Assembly: GCA_947495125.1 (NCBI GenBank)
Contig: CANLXL010000001.1
Coordinates: 620,001-684,000, forward strand
Length of the DNA stretch: 64,000 bases
From: an uncultured Flaviramulus sp.
GTDB lineage: Bacteria; Bacteroidota; Bacteroidia; Flavobacteriales; Flavobacteriaceae
Direction of reading: 5' to 3'
The first letter of the stretch is position 1. Each line of letters starts with the position of its first letter. A program made the translations under genes and the position numbers. The notes beneath the pieces are model-generated. The model did not search any database and had not been told where the DNA came from. It was given only the letters and a program-made list of their open reading frames with translations. This document shows positions 1-8,117 of this stretch, one piece after another.

Positions 1-1
1 T

Positions 2-1279
2 GTTTTAAAAACCGCTGAAGCTATTAAAGTTAGCTTGGAGCACGCGGGATGCGACGCTGTTGAAATATGTAAGACAGATGGGTATCCTATTATTTATGGA
101 GAAAAAATAATTGATCCAAGTCTGCCAACCGTTTTAGTATATGGGCATTATGACGTACAACCACCGGATCCTTTAGAATTATGGACATCCCCACCGTTCG
201 AACCCGTTATTAAGAAGACTGAAAGACACCCTGAAGGTGCTATTTATGCCCGTGGATCTTGCGACGATAAGGGACAAATGTATATGCATGTTAAGGCGTT
301 GGAATTTATGACATCGACCAATCAACTTCCGTGCAACGTTAAATTTATGGTTGAAGGTGAAGAAGAAGTTGGAAGTCCTAATCTTGCCATTTTTGTAAAG
401 AACAATCAGGAAAAACTAAAAAATGACGTGATCTTGATTTCTGACACGGGTATGATCTCCAATGACATCCCTTCCATTACAACGGGACTTCGAGGTTTAA
501 GCTATGTTGAAGTTGAAGTAACTGGCCCCAATAGAGATTTACACTCGGGTTTATACGGCGGTGCCGTTGCAAATCCTATAAACGTACTAACTAAAATGAT
601 CGCGTCCTTACATGACGAAAACAATCATATTACCATTCCCGGGTTTTATGACAAGGTTGAAGTACTTTCAAAAGAAGAGCGCGCTGAAATGGCAAAAGCT
701 CCCTTTTCTTTAGAAGACTATAAAGATGCTTTAGACATTGATGCCGTTTATGGGGAAGCAGGTTATACCACTAACGAAAGAAATTCTATTCGTCCAACTG
801 TAGATGTTAATGGCATTTGGGGCGGTTATATTGGAGAAGGTGCAAAAACTGTTATTGCCAGTAAGGCCTATGCTAAAATATCAATGCGCCTGGTGCCAAA
901 TCAAGATTGGGAAGAAATTACCGTATTATTCAAAACGCATTTCGAAAGTATTGCTCCTAAAGGGGTTACTATAAAAGTAACTCCTCATCATGGTGGACAA
1001 GGTTACGTAACGCCTATCGATAGCATCGGATATCAAGCAGCAAGTAAAGCCTATCAAAATACGTTTGGTAAAACACCAATTCCACAACGTAGCGGCGGAA
1101 GCATTCCTATTGTTTCATTATTCGAAAAAGAGCTTCAAAGTAAAACGATTTTAATGGGCTTTGGTTTAGATAGCGATGCGATCCACTCGCCCAATGAACA
1201 TTTCGGAATTTTCAATTTCTTAAAGGGCATTGAAACCATCCCTTATTTTTATAAATATTTTACTGAGCTATCAAAATAA
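2..1279 (+). CDS. M20 family dipeptidase, 5' end outside window
   Basis: Zinc-dependent exopeptidase of the M20 (CNDP/PepV-like) family, expected to cleave dipeptides in the cytoplasm. The reading frame is open to the left edge; the TTG at 35 is only the first start-like codon, so the true start lies upstream and roughly 40-50 residues are probably missing. Visible motifs in order are GHYDVQP (first zinc His and its Asp), GSCDDKG (bridging Asp), EGEEEVGS (catalytic Glu pair), a lid/dimerisation domain beginning near GPNRDLHSG, and IHSPNE near the C terminus (last His ligand). The stop is 24 bases before the next gene, which suggests cotranscription. Family assignment is firm; the substrate is not known. 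Confidence 0.93.
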   Translation, partial: VLKTAEAIKVSLEHAGCDAVEICKTDGYPIIYGEKIIDPSLPTVLVYGHYDVQPPDPLELWTSPPFEPVIKKTERHPEGAIYARGSCDDKGQMYMHVKALEFMTSTNQLPCNVKFMVEGEEEVGSPNLAIFVKNNQEKLKNDVILISDTGMISNDIPSITTGLRGLSYVEVEVTGPNRDLHSGLYGGAVANPINVLTKMIASLHDENNHITIPGFYDKVEVLSKEERAEMAKAPFSLEDYKDALDIDAVYGEAGYTTNERNSIRPTVDVNGIWGGYIGEGAKTVIASKAYAKISMRLVPNQDWEEITVLFKTHFESIAPKGVTIKVTPHHGGQGYVTPIDSIGYQAASKAYQNTFGKTPIPQRSGGSIPIVSLFEKELQSKTILMGFGLDSDAIHSPNEHFGIFNFLKGIETIPYFYKYFTELSK

Positions 1280-1303
1280 GACTACCTATTAAGCTAAAAA
1301 TAC

Positions 1304-2536
1304 ATGGTTATAACTCAAGAGTATCAGGAAAAATGGAGTTCAACTAAAAAAGCTTTATTCAAATTCATTTTTACCTATTTTTCGTTATACATCGTGTTGC
1401 TGTTCGCCGGTAGACTATTTGAAACCCCATTTAAATGGGTCGGTGAAACGTTTTTAAATATTGATTATAGCTACGATGTCAGCGGTTTTGGTAGTGGAGA
1501 TCATACCTATGCCTATGTGACACTTTTCATCAATGTTATTTTAACGGTATTCATTTCCTTAACGTGGATCGTATTGGATCGTTCAAGACCAAGTTATAAT
1601 AAACTCTTGTACTGGTTTATCGTGATTCTGAGAATATTCTTAGTATTCTTTATGTTTACATATGGGTTCGTAAAACTTATTCAATTACAATTCCCTTACC
1701 CGTCGTTAACCCAAATGTTAGAACCTTTAGGCCATTTTTCTCCAATGGGTTTGGCATGGACTTACTTAGGATATTCAAAAGGGTTTAATATGTTTATGGG
1801 CCTGATGGAAGTTTCCGGGGGACTTCTTTTAATTCCTCGAAGAACATCAACCCTTGGTGCATTTGTTACCATGGGTGTTATGTTGCAGGTTGTCGTTATG
1901 AACTTTATGTTCGACATTCCGGTTAAGCTATTTTCAACGCACCTCACACTGATGGCTTTATTTCTTTTTAGTACTGATCTGAAGCGGTTTGTTAACGTTT
2001 TTATTACCAATAAACCTACCACATCCTATAGTTTTTATCACCCCATTAAAGAGGCTTCTTATCATAAAGCTATTTTTTGGATAAAATCAGCTTTACTAGT
2101 AATATTAATTGGAATCTTCCTTTCACAGGGACTGGGGAACGACAGAGGTAAACCTAGTAATACCCCTTATCTATTTGGAATTTGGGAAGTTTCAGAATTC
2201 ATCAAAAATGGAGATACCATAAAACCGTTGACCACAGATAAGGAACGCTGGCGGTATCTGATTATTGATCATAATACGACAACTGTAAAAATGATGGACG
2301 ATGAAAATCACCCCTACCGCTTTGAGCCAGATTCGATGGCTAAAAAAGTAAAAATTTACGGCGGAGGAATAAAATCCGAAACCTATAATTTCAACTATAA
2401 GCTATTGGACACAAATACCATGAAACTTGACGGTAAACTTTATTTTAATGATTTAAGTATAGAACTTAAGAGAAAGGACTTACTTTTATACTCCCGAGGT
2501 TTTCATTGGATTAACGAGAAACCTCTAAATCGCTAA
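1304..2536 (+). CDS. DoxX-like integral membrane protein with C-terminal soluble domain
   Basis: 410 residues. The first two thirds contain about seven hydrophobic helices (for example near residues 18-38, 70-95, 105-128, 185-205 and 257-275), and the central part resembles DoxX/DoxD-type four-helix membrane proteins. The last 125 residues are polar and begin with a GIWEV-type stretch seen in lipocalin-like domains of Bacteroidota, so the protein looks like a membrane domain fused to a small periplasmic beta domain. It lies between the M20 peptidase and an EamA transporter with short gaps (24 and 15 bases), consistent with one operon. The function is unknown; DoxX membership is inferred from topology and sequence flavour. 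Confidence 0.7.
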   Translation: MVITQEYQEKWSSTKKALFKFIFTYFSLYIVLLFAGRLFETPFKWVGETFLNIDYSYDVSGFGSGDHTYAYVTLFINVILTVFISLTWIVLDRSRPSYNKLLYWFIVILRIFLVFFMFTYGFVKLIQLQFPYPSLTQMLEPLGHFSPMGLAWTYLGYSKGFNMFMGLMEVSGGLLLIPRRTSTLGAFVTMGVMLQVVVMNFMFDIPVKLFSTHLTLMALFLFSTDLKRFVNVFITNKPTTSYSFYHPIKEASYHKAIFWIKSALLVILIGIFLSQGLGNDRGKPSNTPYLFGIWEVSEFIKNGDTIKPLTTDKERWRYLIIDHNTTTVKMMDDENHPYRFEPDSMAKKVKIYGGGIKSETYNFNYKLLDTNTMKLDGKLYFNDLSIELKRKDLLLYSRGFHWINEKPLNR

Positions 2537-2551
2537 ACGTTAACGAACCAT

Positions 2552-3415
2552 ATGTCTAACCAACACAGTAACCACATTCTCCTGCTTATTTTAGCAACTC
2601 TTTTTATTAGTACTTCCGGAGCCTTAGGCAAGTTTATAGCCATGCCTCCACCTGTCATTATATGGTGGCGTTCTTTTTTAGCGGTGTTTGTTTTGTTTGG
2701 GTTTTGTCGCTACAAAAAGATAAATCTGAGCATCAAATCAAAGAAAGCGTTTATTCCATTTATAGTAAGTGCTTTATTTATGTCCGGACATTGGATTGCT
2801 TATTTTTATGCGCTGAAACTTTCTAATGTTGCCATCGGAATGCTTTCGGTATTCACCTACCCTATTATAACTGCATTGATAGAGCCTCTTTTTTTCGCAA
2901 AAGTAAAATTCGATCCTATTTATATAGTCCTAAGTGTTATGGTACTATTTGGTATGTATATTCTTGTTCCGGAGTTTAACATGGAAAACACACATGTAAA
3001 AGGGATCTTGTTTGGCTTACTTTCAGCCCTATGCTATGCCTTACGTAATATCATATCTAAAAAATTGGTAACCCATTATAATGCGACTTCCGTAATGCTA
3101 TACCAGGTACTTATTGTTAGCATCGTTTTATCACCCGTTTTATTTTTTATGGAAACTGCAGGAATCCAAACACAATATCCTTATGTTATTCTTTTAGCAG
3201 TCCTTACCACAGCCATTGGGCACACGATGCTGGTTAATAGCTTAAAACACTTTACGGTAAGTACCGCCAGTATAATAAGTAGCGTACAACCTATTTTGGG
3301 AATTATTATTGCTTTTATTTTTTTAAAAGAAATCCCAACTTGGAATACGTTTTGGGGCGGACTCATCATTCTTTCTACCGTGGTTGTTGAAAGTATTCGT
3401 TCAAGGAAAGCCTAG
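2552..3415 (+). CDS. EamA/DMT family transporter
   Basis: 287-residue inner-membrane protein with about ten hydrophobic helices in two repeats, the usual size and layout of drug/metabolite (EamA) transporters. The second repeat shows the typical SIISSVQPILGIIIAF stretch followed by a short charged turn (KEIPTW), and the chain ends with a basic tail. The stop falls 27 bases before the first site of a three-copy repressor operator, so it is probably the last gene of the M20-DoxX-EamA unit. The transported compound cannot be inferred. Confidence 0.9.
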   Translation: MSNQHSNHILLLILATLFISTSGALGKFIAMPPPVIIWWRSFLAVFVLFGFCRYKKINLSIKSKKAFIPFIVSALFMSGHWIAYFYALKLSNVAIGMLSVFTYPIITALIEPLFFAKVKFDPIYIVLSVMVLFGMYILVPEFNMENTHVKGILFGLLSALCYALRNIISKKLVTHYNATSVMLYQVLIVSIVLSPVLFFMETAGIQTQYPYVILLAVLTTAIGHTMLVNSLKHFTVSTASIISSVQPILGIIIAFIFLKEIPTWNTFWGGLIILSTVVVESIRSRKA

Positions 3416-3442
3416 CGCTACACTTCTGAAATATTTCACACC

Positions 3443-3504
3443 TCTACATTTGTAGAATTTAATTTTTTGTTCTACATTTGTAGAGAACATTCTAACTTTG
3501 TAGA
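3443..3504 (+). promoter_or_regulatory. Three-copy BlaI-type operator overlapping the core promoter
   Basis: Three 14-base inverted repeats precede the BlaI-like gene: TCTACATTTGTAGA at 3443-3456 and 3471-3484, and the variant TCTAACTTTGTAGA at 3491-3504. The half-sites fit the TACA/TGTA pattern known for BlaI/MecI operators. Each copy also contains a TAnnTTTG sequence, the Bacteroidota -7 box. The TTTG at 3449-3452 and the box at 3473-3480 are 20 bases apart, the normal -33/-7 spacing. Copy 1 would therefore cover -33, copy 2 the -7 box, and copy 3 the transcript start region, ending two bases before the ATG at 3507. The repeats are read directly; autorepression is inferred. Confidence 0.85.
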
Positions 3505-3506
3505 GT

Positions 3507-3872
3507 ATGCAATTATCAAAAACTGAAGAAGATCTAATGAATCATCTATGGAAGCTTGAAAAAGCATTTATGAAAGATTTACTAGATAGTTATCCCAATC
3601 CAAAACCTGCAACAACCACGGTAGCAACACTTTTAAAGCGCATGACCGATAAAGGGTTTATCGCCTATAATTTGTTCGGAAATTCCCGAGAGTATTATCC
3701 TTTAGTAAATAAAAGAGATTACTTCTCTAAGCATGTAAACGGTTTAATTAAAAACTTTTTTAATGATAGTGCTTCACAATTCGCATCATTTTTCACAAAA
3801 GAAACGAACCTTACGAAAGAAGAATTAGAGCATTTAAGAACATTAATAGATAAAGAAATTAAAAACAAGTAA
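3507..3872 (+). CDS. BlaI/MecI/CopY family transcriptional repressor
   Basis: 121-residue winged-helix repressor. The N-terminal 70 residues match the BlaI DNA-binding domain (LSKTEEDLMNHLWKL, then a TTVATLLKRM recognition helix and a DKGFIAY wing), and the remainder is a helical dimerisation region. The gene sits directly behind three palindromic sites and two bases before an M56 sensor gene, the classic repressor/sensor-protease arrangement. In Gram-positive bacteria BlaI is cut at an Asn-Phe bond; the corresponding spot here reads ASFF, so the cleavage chemistry or site may differ (alignment by eye only). There is no beta-lactamase nearby, so a resistance role should not be assumed. Confidence 0.93.
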   Translation: MQLSKTEEDLMNHLWKLEKAFMKDLLDSYPNPKPATTTVATLLKRMTDKGFIAYNLFGNSREYYPLVNKRDYFSKHVNGLIKNFFNDSASQFASFFTKETNLTKEELEHLRTLIDKEIKNK

Positions 3873-3874
3873 AC

Positions 3875-6229
3875 ATGCTTTTACTCATTTTAAAATCCAG
3901 CGCTTGTTTAGCCTTCTTTATGCTTTTTTACAAGGTATGCCTTGAAAAACAAAGTGCCCATATTTTTAAAAGGTACTATCTTCTAGGAGCTATATTGGTA
4001 TCTATAATGATTCCTTTTATAACTTTCACACAGTATATTGAGGCTACTCCTATTGCGGAACCTGTTTTTTTTCAGCCGACTGAATTCACTGAAAATATAA
4101 TCTCCGAAACAACATCGTGGCAAGCGTATATTCCAATCGTTTTATGGATAGGATACGCCATAGGCCTGATTCTTTTTGGCTTAAGGTTTGTCGCGAACCT
4201 AAACACGATCCTTTTAAAAATAAAAGTGAACCCCAAATTTAAGCACCTCTCCTTCATCAATGTACTACTGGAAGATGTAATACCTCCACATACTTTTTTT
4301 AATTATATATTTTTAAACAAAAAAAGTTATGAATACAACCTAATACCCGAAGAAGTTTTAATTCACGAACAAACGCACGCTAAGCAAAAACACGCTTTAG
4401 ATATTTTAATTATAGAAGTGCTACAAATTATATTCTGGTTTAACCCCCTTATTTATCTTATAAAAAAAGACATCAAACTTAATCATGAATTTCTGGCTGA
4501 TCAAGCTGTTATTGATACAGGTATTGATCCCATACTGTATAAAGAAACCTTACTGGCATTCTCATCAAATGCTACAGAACACCAACTTGCTAATGCTATC
4601 AATTATTCATCCATCAAAAAACGATTTACCGTTATGAAAACACAAACATCAAAAACTGCTTTAGGACTTCGAACCCTTATTATTTTACCATTATTGGCTA
4701 TTTTAATTTATAGTTTTAGTAGTAAAGAAACTGTCGAAAGAACAGAAACTTCACTTCAACCAATTACCCTTCAACAGACAAAAACAGATAAAGGTGCAAC
4801 AGAAGCTATGATGAAAGAATACAGAACCTTTATCAAAGAGGTTGAAGAAACAAATATGATCCTCGCACCCAAACTGAACAGAGCGATTGCCATTTATAAT
4901 ATTATGACCAGTGCTCAACGCGCAACTGTTAAAAAATATCCTGAAACACCACCTATCAATCTCTCAAAAGTTAAATCAAGAACACCAACAAACGCGGAGT
5001 TCGAATCGTGGAAAAACAAGGATCAATTTGCCATTTGGATTGATGGGAAATTTGTGGACAATTCTAAGCTTGATGATTATTTAGCTACAGATTTTGAATA
5101 TTACACCAACAGTTTTGTATATCATAATGCCCGAAGTAAAAAGCATCCCCAACCTTATCAAAATCATTTATACACGAAAAAAGGGTTTGAGGAATCTTAT
5201 TTAAAACGCAATGTAAAAAATTATTACGCGTTAAAACACAAATACAATAATGCCTTAAAAAGCAATAATTTAGATAATTCCGAGCTCCGCATTTTAAAAG
5301 CACAACTTGATAATAGCTATAACTTGCTTTCTAAGGAGGAACTTAAAAAATATAATATAACCCCGTTAAAAAAAGATTTTGAAAATACACACAAAACTTC
5401 AAAAGCGCATATAAATAAAAAAAACATATTAATTCTTTTGAATAAAGAAGGGCAACTTTTTTTAAATAATGAATTATGTAAAATAGATGATTTAAAGACA
5501 TCATTGGTTAACATAACGAAAACACTAAACTCAAGAGAAAAGGAAAATTTAATAGCTTTCTTGCAAATAGAAAATCACAATGCGCCTAAAGCTATCTCTC
5601 AAGTGGAAAACGTAGTAAGAGTGCTCGAGTCTTTAAAAATTAAAGTAAAAAACGATACGGCTGTTAACTTTGGAATTTCATACCCGCCAATTCAGCAAAA
5701 AGAAAGTCTTATCCTTATTTTAATAAATAAAAAAGGACAACTCTTAGTAAACGACCACTTTATTGAAATTAAAAAGCTTAAAACCCATTTAAAAATTTTA
5801 TTAAAAGAGGAAAAGAATAAACCTGTCGCTAAGATCAGGACTGATAGCGAGACTCCAAAAGAGCGCGTAACCGAGGTTAAGCATATTCTAAGAGCATTGG
5901 GCGTTTTAAAAATAAGCATAGAAAGAAATGGACAACAAGAAGCCACTTCAACCCAAATCACTGAATATAATAAGTTAGCTAAAAGCATAAGTTCACAACC
6001 TGAAGGTCAGCAAATTATTAAGTTAAAAGACTTAAACCGTCTTAAACACTTACATAACCTGATGTCTGCAGAACAAAAAATGAACGCCGAGCCATTTCCC
6101 AAAATTGCACCAGCCCCAGTGCCTGAGCCCGCTCCGAAACCTGTTAAAATCGAAGTTAAACAAGTCGCACCTCCAGTGCCACCAAAAAAATCAAAGAAGT
6201 ACCGGAATCGGTTAAACAAAATACTTTAA
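3875..6229 (+). CDS. M56 (BlaR1-like) sensor metallopeptidase with two ExbD/TolR-like repeats
   Basis: Membrane sensor peptidase partnered with the BlaI-like repressor upstream. Residues 1-120 contain three hydrophobic helices; the M56 zinc site is HEQTH at 164-168 with Glu205 in NHEFLAD, and a further helix lies near 267-283. Residues 290-500 contain the IWIDGK...NARSKK-type region common in flavobacterial M56 proteins. Two homologous segments follow, about 515-605 and 608-688, each built as hydrophobic strand, N-K-x-G-Q-L, N-D/E-x, a helix, then L-K-I-x-I; this resembles the periplasmic domain of ExbD/TolR. A Pro/Val-rich tail ends at 6229, but a FecR-like reading frame continues in -1 across an A7 run at 6184-6190. 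The M56 call is firm; the ExbD-like call is fold recognition by eye. Confidence 0.85.
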   Translation: MLLLILKSSACLAFFMLFYKVCLEKQSAHIFKRYYLLGAILVSIMIPFITFTQYIEATPIAEPVFFQPTEFTENIISETTSWQAYIPIVLWIGYAIGLILFGLRFVANLNTILLKIKVNPKFKHLSFINVLLEDVIPPHTFFNYIFLNKKSYEYNLIPEEVLIHEQTHAKQKHALDILIIEVLQIIFWFNPLIYLIKKDIKLNHEFLADQAVIDTGIDPILYKETLLAFSSNATEHQLANAINYSSIKKRFTVMKTQTSKTALGLRTLIILPLLAILIYSFSSKETVERTETSLQPITLQQTKTDKGATEAMMKEYRTFIKEVEETNMILAPKLNRAIAIYNIMTSAQRATVKKYPETPPINLSKVKSRTPTNAEFESWKNKDQFAIWIDGKFVDNSKLDDYLATDFEYYTNSFVYHNARSKKHPQPYQNHLYTKKGFEESYLKRNVKNYYALKHKYNNALKSNNLDNSELRILKAQLDNSYNLLSKEELKKYNITPLKKDFENTHKTSKAHINKKNILILLNKEGQLFLNNELCKIDDLKTSLVNITKTLNSREKENLIAFLQIENHNAPKAISQVENVVRVLESLKIKVKNDTAVNFGISYPPIQQKESLILILINKKGQLLVNDHFIEIKKLKTHLKILLKEEKNKPVAKIRTDSETPKERVTEVKHILRALGVLKISIERNGQQEATSTQITEYNKLAKSISSQPEGQQIIKLKDLNRLKHLHNLMSAEQKMNAEPFPKIAPAPVPEPAPKPVKIEVKQVAPPVPPKKSKKYRNRLNKIL
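6184..6190 (+). other. A7 heptamer at the frame break, matching a -1 slippery site
   Basis: Seven A residues are read in the zero frame as A AAA AAA, the X XXY YYZ form of a -1 frameshift site. A one-base backward slip here leaves the M56 frame, which stops at 6227-6229, and enters the FecR-like frame that stays open to 6471. A weak hairpin (GTTAAA 6211-6216, TTTAAC 6225-6230) lies 20 bases downstream, further than usual for a stimulator, and no obvious upstream Shine-Dalgarno stimulator is seen. Programmed slippage, transcriptional slippage, a real inactivating indel and an assembly error all remain possible. Confidence 0.5.
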
Positions 6230-6471
6230 CAGTACCTAAAGGAAAAGAGTTTCAATTAACGCTATCGGATGGCAGCAAAATTTTTCTCAAATCGGAAGCT
6301 CAACTAACATATCCTGTTATATTCACTAAAGGACAAACCAGAAAAGTCGAGCTAAAAGGAGAAGCCTATTTTGAAGTTGCTAAGAGCGATGCATATTCCA
6401 ATCCTTCTTTTGTTGTAATTTCTAATGGAAAAGAAATAGAGGTACCAGAGGAAAAATCAATTAAAAACTAA
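6190..6471 (+). other. FecR-like C-terminal extension of the M56 sensor, in the -1 frame
   Basis: About 93 codons continue in the -1 frame from the A7 run to a TAA at 6469-6471. The translation has the core FecR pattern: NTLTVPKGKEF, a TLSDGSKIFLKSEA stretch, LTYPVIF, RKVELKGEAYFEV, and FVVISNGKEIEV. In FecR proteins this periplasmic domain relays signals between TonB-dependent receptors and sigma factors. It has no convincing start of its own, and the frame upstream of the A run belongs to the Pro-rich linker of the M56 protein, so it is best read as the C-terminal domain of that protein. Similarity to FecR is clear by eye; whether it is expressed depends on the frame break. Confidence 0.75.
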
Positions 6472-6480
6472 TTAACTAAA

Positions 6481-6510
6481 AAGCCAATACTAGGGCATTT
6501 GTATTGGCTT
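6481..6510. terminator. Bidirectional intrinsic terminator
   Basis: Perfect 10-base inverted repeat AAGCCAATAC / GTATTGGCTT with a 10-base loop, placed between two convergent genes. On the minus strand the stem is followed by TTTTTAG, giving a reasonable U-tract for the 6550-7317 gene; on the plus strand the tail is weaker. Confidence 0.75.
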
Positions 6511-6549
6511 TAAACTATATAAAAATTCAAAAGAATAATTCTTCCAAAT

Positions 6550-7317
6550 CTAATTCTCTGCACTAACCATGCTCACAATCCTATAAAGTTGAACATTTCT
6601 GGGGCCAACTTCATTATCTTCAACATCAAAGAAAAAGTCTTTTTCAATTTCCATCTCTTCACTAAAAAGTGGAGATAAGGCATCGCTTAGAGAAGCAAAT
6701 ATATCATGAGACTCTGTTTTATAAGGAAACTTGCTCGACGCCGGGTGTAATATCGTAGCATTTCCCCAGCCGGCCATGGTGGTCCGTCCTTTATCCATAG
6801 CTTCCTGCATCATAGGTTTCCATTTATTTCTTTCAAAATCCAATAGCTTTCCTGGGATTTTTGGATTATGGTATACAATTTTCACATATTTGAAATCTTC
6901 ATAGGGGTCAGTATCTTTAGCCTGCGTATGGTTTTGCTCACTTCTTAGAAATATGGTAGCCGTTTGTGTACTTAAAGTGAATGTTTGAATATCCTCCATT
7001 TTCACCTTAGGAAAAAGTGTTTGAACACCGTTCCAATTCACATTTTTATCAATATCATTAAAAGTATTAATAATCAGGATATTGGGTGCGTTTTCCTGGT
7101 TAATACCTCCCACTCTTTCCAAAATTGCCCAAAACGTTAAATTGCCCTTTTTAACCTCCTGCTCAGCAAACTTCTTCCAATACGTTGTTTCTCTTTTTAA
7201 ATATTCCTGCATATGCTCAGGTGCTACCTTTCGATATGAATGTGTTGTGATGCCTTGAGCATTAACAAAAATAACACTCATAATAAACGCCAATAAAATA
7301 CTGCTTGCTTGTTTCAT
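6550..7317 (-). CDS. Secreted protein of unknown function, possible tandem ferredoxin-like fold
   Basis: 255 residues with a signal peptide (hydrophobic stretch ending near VNAQG, residue 20). No catalytic motif is recognisable. The mature chain looks like two alpha/beta halves, each starting with a short strand and a Tyr/Trp-rich helix (residues near 35-55 and 145-175), as in dimeric alpha-beta barrel proteins. The secreted protein at 34665-35465 has a comparable layout and composition, suggesting the two are distant relatives. It is the last gene of a minus-strand run that includes DUF2911 and GH20-like genes, with a terminator just beyond its stop. The role is unknown. Confidence 0.7.
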   Translation of the reverse strand: MKQASSILLAFIMSVIFVNAQGITTHSYRKVAPEHMQEYLKRETTYWKKFAEQEVKKGNLTFWAILERVGGINQENAPNILIINTFNDIDKNVNWNGVQTLFPKVKMEDIQTFTLSTQTATIFLRSEQNHTQAKDTDPYEDFKYVKIVYHNPKIPGKLLDFERNKWKPMMQEAMDKGRTTMAGWGNATILHPASSKFPYKTESHDIFASLSDALSPLFSEEMEIEKDFFFDVEDNEVGPRNVQLYRIVSMVSAEN

Positions 7318-7567
7318 AATAATTAAAAGATTAAGATATTAAACACATCGACTCCGGCTATTAATCAGAGCACAACAACAAGAGGTTATCGAGACATGCA
7401 GGCCATTTGAATTCCTTATTGATCAGTAGAAAATCAAATGAAATAGTAAATATTTCATCTTAAATATAGCGAAAATTACTCTAATTAGTAAGAAATGGCA
7501 TCAACTTTCTTAAAAAAAGAGTGCTTGGTGATAAGCAAAGTCATCTCGCTATTTTTGAAATTGTATA

Positions 7568-8086
7568 CTATTTGAGCTCTATTGGAATCACAACCTTAGT
7601 CGTATCCCATTTTAAGGACAAACTTATACCTTTCTTAGTGTCTTTCAACAGTATGGTAAATTGTTCTAATTGCTTTTTCATGGTTTTAGATTCAACTTCA
7701 GAACTAACAACATCCAAATCATGATTCGGTTCATAAAAACCTTTTTTATTGAGTTCGCTGTTTAAAACTAAAGTCCACATTTTTTCTCCCGGAATGGTAT
7801 AAAATCGGTATCTGCCCGCTTTCACATCTTTGCCATTAAAAACCACTGCTTTAGAGAATGAAATCTCTGTTGCTAAATTGGCTCCTGTTCGCCAATATTT
7901 ACCAAAGGGTACCAGTCCTCCAAAAATGGTTCGCCCTTTTTTATATGGCCGCGAATAATCTACTGAAACCGTAACGCCTTCTTTAGTCAATTCTACATGT
8001 CCTTTAGGGCTTTTTACTTGTGCATTTATCGTGGTAAAACAAACCATGAATGCTAAAATTATTAGATGATTAGATACTGTTTTCAT
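7568..8086 (-). CDS. DUF2911 domain secreted protein
   Basis: 172 residues from the ATG at 8086, chosen over an ATG 24 bases upstream because it starts directly with a signal peptide (MKTVSNHLII, cleavage near INAQ). The mature part matches DUF2911: SRPYKKGRTIFGGLVPFGKYWRTGAN, then a strand-rich region with YRFYTIPG and WTLVLN. DUF2911 proteins are common exported proteins of Bacteroidota without an established biochemical role. It lies 31 bases downstream of the GH20-like gene on the same strand and is probably cotranscribed. Confidence 0.88.
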   Translation of the reverse strand: MKTVSNHLIILAFMVCFTTINAQVKSPKGHVELTKEGVTVSVDYSRPYKKGRTIFGGLVPFGKYWRTGANLATEISFSKAVVFNGKDVKAGRYRFYTIPGEKMWTLVLNSELNKKGFYEPNHDLDVVSSEVESKTMKKQLEQFTILLKDTKKGISLSLKWDTTKVVIPIELK

Positions 8087-8117
8087 ACTTAATTTACTTG
8101 TTATGTGCATATTATTA

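Noticed and set aside
35..1279. TTG at 35 as start of the M20 peptidase gene
   Set aside because: The frame is open to the left edge and the family needs more N-terminal sequence, so the gene is simply cut by the window.
3507..6229. Beta-lactam resistance operon
   Set aside because: BlaI and M56 homologues are widespread regulators in Bacteroidota. No beta-lactamase or penicillin-binding protein gene is next to either pair.
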